Origin: Schistosoma haematobium
Lineage: Eukaryota > Platyhelminthes > Trematoda > Strigeidida > Schistosomatidae
DNA length: 64,000 nt
Assembly: GCF_000699445.3 (NCBI RefSeq)
Contig: NC_067196.1
Location: 92,977,864-93,041,863 of the forward strand
Direction: 5' to 3'
Shown: positions 62,043 through 64,000 of the stretch, piece after piece
Layout of the letters: each line of letters begins with the position of its first letter
How positions within the stretch are numbered: position 1 is the first letter of the stretch
Notes under the pieces: generated by a model
Told to the model about the DNA's origin: nothing
The model's database searches: none
The model's input: the letters and a program-made list of their open reading frames with translations, nothing else
Translations under genes and position numbers: made by a program

Positions 62043-64000
62043 TTAGCACAGCAAGGTGAACACCAAATTCATAGAAGTAATTACTTCAGTGGTAGTAAGA
62101 TATAAAAGGAAGATTGTGCATAACGATATGATACATGGAGAAAGAACTAGTTCGTAAGCATAAAGGTATGTCATTTTAATCTGACGGTTTAAGGGAACAC
62201 AAAGAGTGTATACACCGACGCTATTGTGATCGATTCTGAACCATGTCTCACAGGGTCTCCAACCATTGGTTACGATAGTCACGCGGACCCCAACCAAGTA
62301 GTCTGCATCTACCAACATGGCTTAGACTAGAGATTAGTGTCTTCAAGCACTGATGCCACGTTTTGGTTTGGCCGCCCCTAATTCTCTTCCAACCATCTCT
62401 AACACCCGTTAGCATTGCACGACGTGGTAATCGGTGTTCAGGCATACGTAACACGTGGCTCAACCATCTCAGTCGATGAAGATTTACAACCTCAAGTCTG
62501 AATCTAACCTCACTATTACTTGCTTAGTGATGCCAGCAGATGCGAGCAATATTTCTAAGGCATATGTGGTCAAATACTAGTGGCTTGCGAGTATCTTCTA
62601 CTCTTAATGGCCAGGTGTCGTATCCGGAAAGAAGAACAGAACAAACTGCCGCGCAGTATAATCATCCCTTAATTGATAGATGGATATCTCACCTTTACCA
62701 GAGGTGACGTAAGTTGGTAAGAGCCAAGTGAGCTTTCTGAATCCGTGAAGAGATTTCACCACACACCAAACTATTGCTGCTGATCAGACTGCCCGAAAAT
62801 TCTGTCGACAAGAGCACTATTTTCAGCAGCAGGCCTATGATGAAGTTAGACAAAATTGGAGGTAGTGGACAGCGTAGCCGAACACCACTTAAGGTTGCGA
62901 AATCAGATGACCTTTTGCTATAGACTCTGACTCGACTGTTAGTGTTCGAGTAAAGAGCCTTTATAAGGTTTATGTACACCTTTGAATGGTTACTTACTTA
63001 CTTACGCCTGTTACTTCTAATGGAGCATAGGCCGCCGACCAGCATTCTATAACACACTCTGTCCTGGGCCTTCTTTTCTAGTTCCATCCAATTCTTGTTC
63101 ATTTTTCTCATGTCTATCTTCATTTCCCGGCGTAATGTGTTCTTTGGTCTTCCTCTTTTCCTTTGGCCTTGAAAATTCCATATGAGAGCTTGTCTTGTGA
63201 CACAGTTGGGTGCTTTTTTAAATGTGTGTCCTATCCATTTCCAGCGCTTCTTCCTAATTTCTTCCTCCGCTGGGATATGGTTTGTTCTCTCCTACAGTTG
63301 GTTGTTGCTATTAGTGTCCGGCCAACGGATCCGAAGTATTTTGCGTAGACAGCTGTTAATGAGCACTTGTATCTTCTGGACGATGGCTTTCGTAGTTGTC
63401 CAGGTTTCCGCCCCATACAGTAGAACTCTCCTGACATTTGTATCGAAAATCCTGACCTTGGTGTTGGTTGACAGACAGTTGTTTTGAGTTCCAGATGTTC
63501 CTCAGTTGTAAATATACTACTCTTGCTTTACCGATCCGCGCTTTCACATCCGCATCAGATCCACCATGTTCATCAATAATGCTGCCCAAAACTCCGCCTG
63601 GAGTCCCCCCGGGGGCTACTGCCGATCCCAAGCCCGGATAAAGGAGGGTTGGGCATGGGGTTGGCGACCCCACCCTGTAGAAAAATAACTCACTAAAAAA
63701 CGTTAACCATAAAAAAATTCAAACCTTTTGAATGATAGACACTACTAAAAAACCTATCGGTCTACAGAGCCAAATGCTGCTTTTAAGTCAAGAAAAACTA
63801 TCATTGTCGGGCGCTGATAAGCATGCCTGTGTTCTAAGATCTGACAAATGGTGAATATGCGGTCGATGCAGCCACGACCAGGTCTGAAGCCAGTCTGATT
63901 TTCTCATGTTTGCAGTTCATGAGTCTTTGTTAGGTGTCCGATCATCATTGAGGCCAGTATTTTAGATGCTATTTTAGTTAAACTAATCCCTCTATGGTTG
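62043..64000 (-). mobile_element. RTE-C relic, split by an RTE-A insertion
   Basis: From the right edge (minus): NHRGISLTKIASKILASMMI, TGFRPGRGCIDRIFTICQIL, TMIVFLDLKAAFGSVDR (motif A). After the RTE-A insert: VYINLIKALYSNTNSRVRVY, SGVRLRCPLPPILSNFIIGL, then a deletion that removes the YADD box, ISSRIQKAHLALTNLRHLW and, by 62,463-62,248, [20 protein letters not shown]. The 3' UTR runs to about 62,043. It extends beyond the window. Confidence 0.78.
62989..63726 (-). mobile_element. RTE-A copy with 5' inversion (twin-priming structure), 8-bp TSD
   Basis: TTTGAATG occurs at 62,981-62,988 and 63,727-63,734. The minus-strand part 63,594-62,989 is an RTE-A 3' end ([20 protein letters not shown] onward to the (GTAA)n tail). 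The segment 63,598-63,715 is the RTE-A 5' end in plus orientation, with the extreme 5' end (CCCCCGGGGGCTACTGCC) at the inversion joint and internal sequence at the outer joint. Flanked by RTE-C. Confidence 0.85.

Noticed and set aside
1..64000. CRISPR arrays, bacterial operons, rRNA or tRNA genes
   Set aside because: No regularly spaced direct repeats, ribosome-binding-site/operon pattern, or tRNA/rRNA-like stretches were seen. The content is that of an animal genome.

Overview
The window is repeat-rich, intron-rich eukaryotic DNA, most probably from a blood fluke (Schistosoma) or a close trematode. The grounds are: RTE-type non-LTR retrotransposons of the kind abundant in schistosomes, CR1-like elements whose first ORF begins with a PHD-like zinc finger, Ty3/gypsy LTR elements, Penelope-like relics, a TTAGGG-type telomeric repeat, and a gene that starts with a run of 31-32 nt introns followed by very long ones. 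There is no bacterial gene organisation. Species cannot be fixed from the sequence alone.

Region 1 (1-21,776, minus strand): one split host gene. I assembled 15 exons whose splice sites and phases agree throughout (1,896 nt, 632 codons, still open at the window edge). It encodes a pentatricopeptide-repeat protein with a mitochondrial-type N-terminus and resembles LRPPRC. Only about 9% of this span is exon. The introns hold RTE-A, RTE-B and RTE-C fragments, a Penelope relic, and a three-layer RTE nest at 9,300-13,540.

Region 2 (21,985-28,500): fragments of CR1-like elements, mostly on the minus strand, and two diverged solo LTRs in opposite orientation, with poorly characterised AT-rich DNA between.

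Region 3 (about 28,960-48,480): a multi-layer nest. A CR1-like element (CR1-B, minus) is split twice. A second CR1 (CR1-A, minus, 29,711-33,920) sits in its RT region, and a full-length RTE (RTE-B, plus, 35,429-47,220) sits in its endonuclease region. The RTE is split by an LTR element with two apparently identical 396 bp LTRs (37,066-44,969). That element carries no gag-pol but contains a nearly intact CR1 (CR1-C, plus, 37,508-41,760). Exact target-site duplications and restored reading frames support the RTE-B and LTR insertions.

Region 4 (48,490-58,000): Ty3/gypsy relics and LTRs. The integrase of one is interrupted by a 1.19 kb inverted-repeat (foldback) DNA element whose centre is about 530 bp of degenerate telomere-like repeat, flanked by an 8-bp duplication. 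This is the most unusual object in the window. A decayed RTE-A copy at 54,766-57,575 is nearly identical over 2.2 kb to another decayed copy at 15,645-17,850.

Region 5 (58,000-64,000): RTE-A ends, a Penelope-like GIY-YIG fragment, one probable exon of an unidentified second host gene (61,559-61,827, minus), and an RTE-C relic split by an RTE-A copy with a 5' inversion.

The mobile elements form no joint pathway. They record successive insertions, and the order can be read from which element interrupts which.
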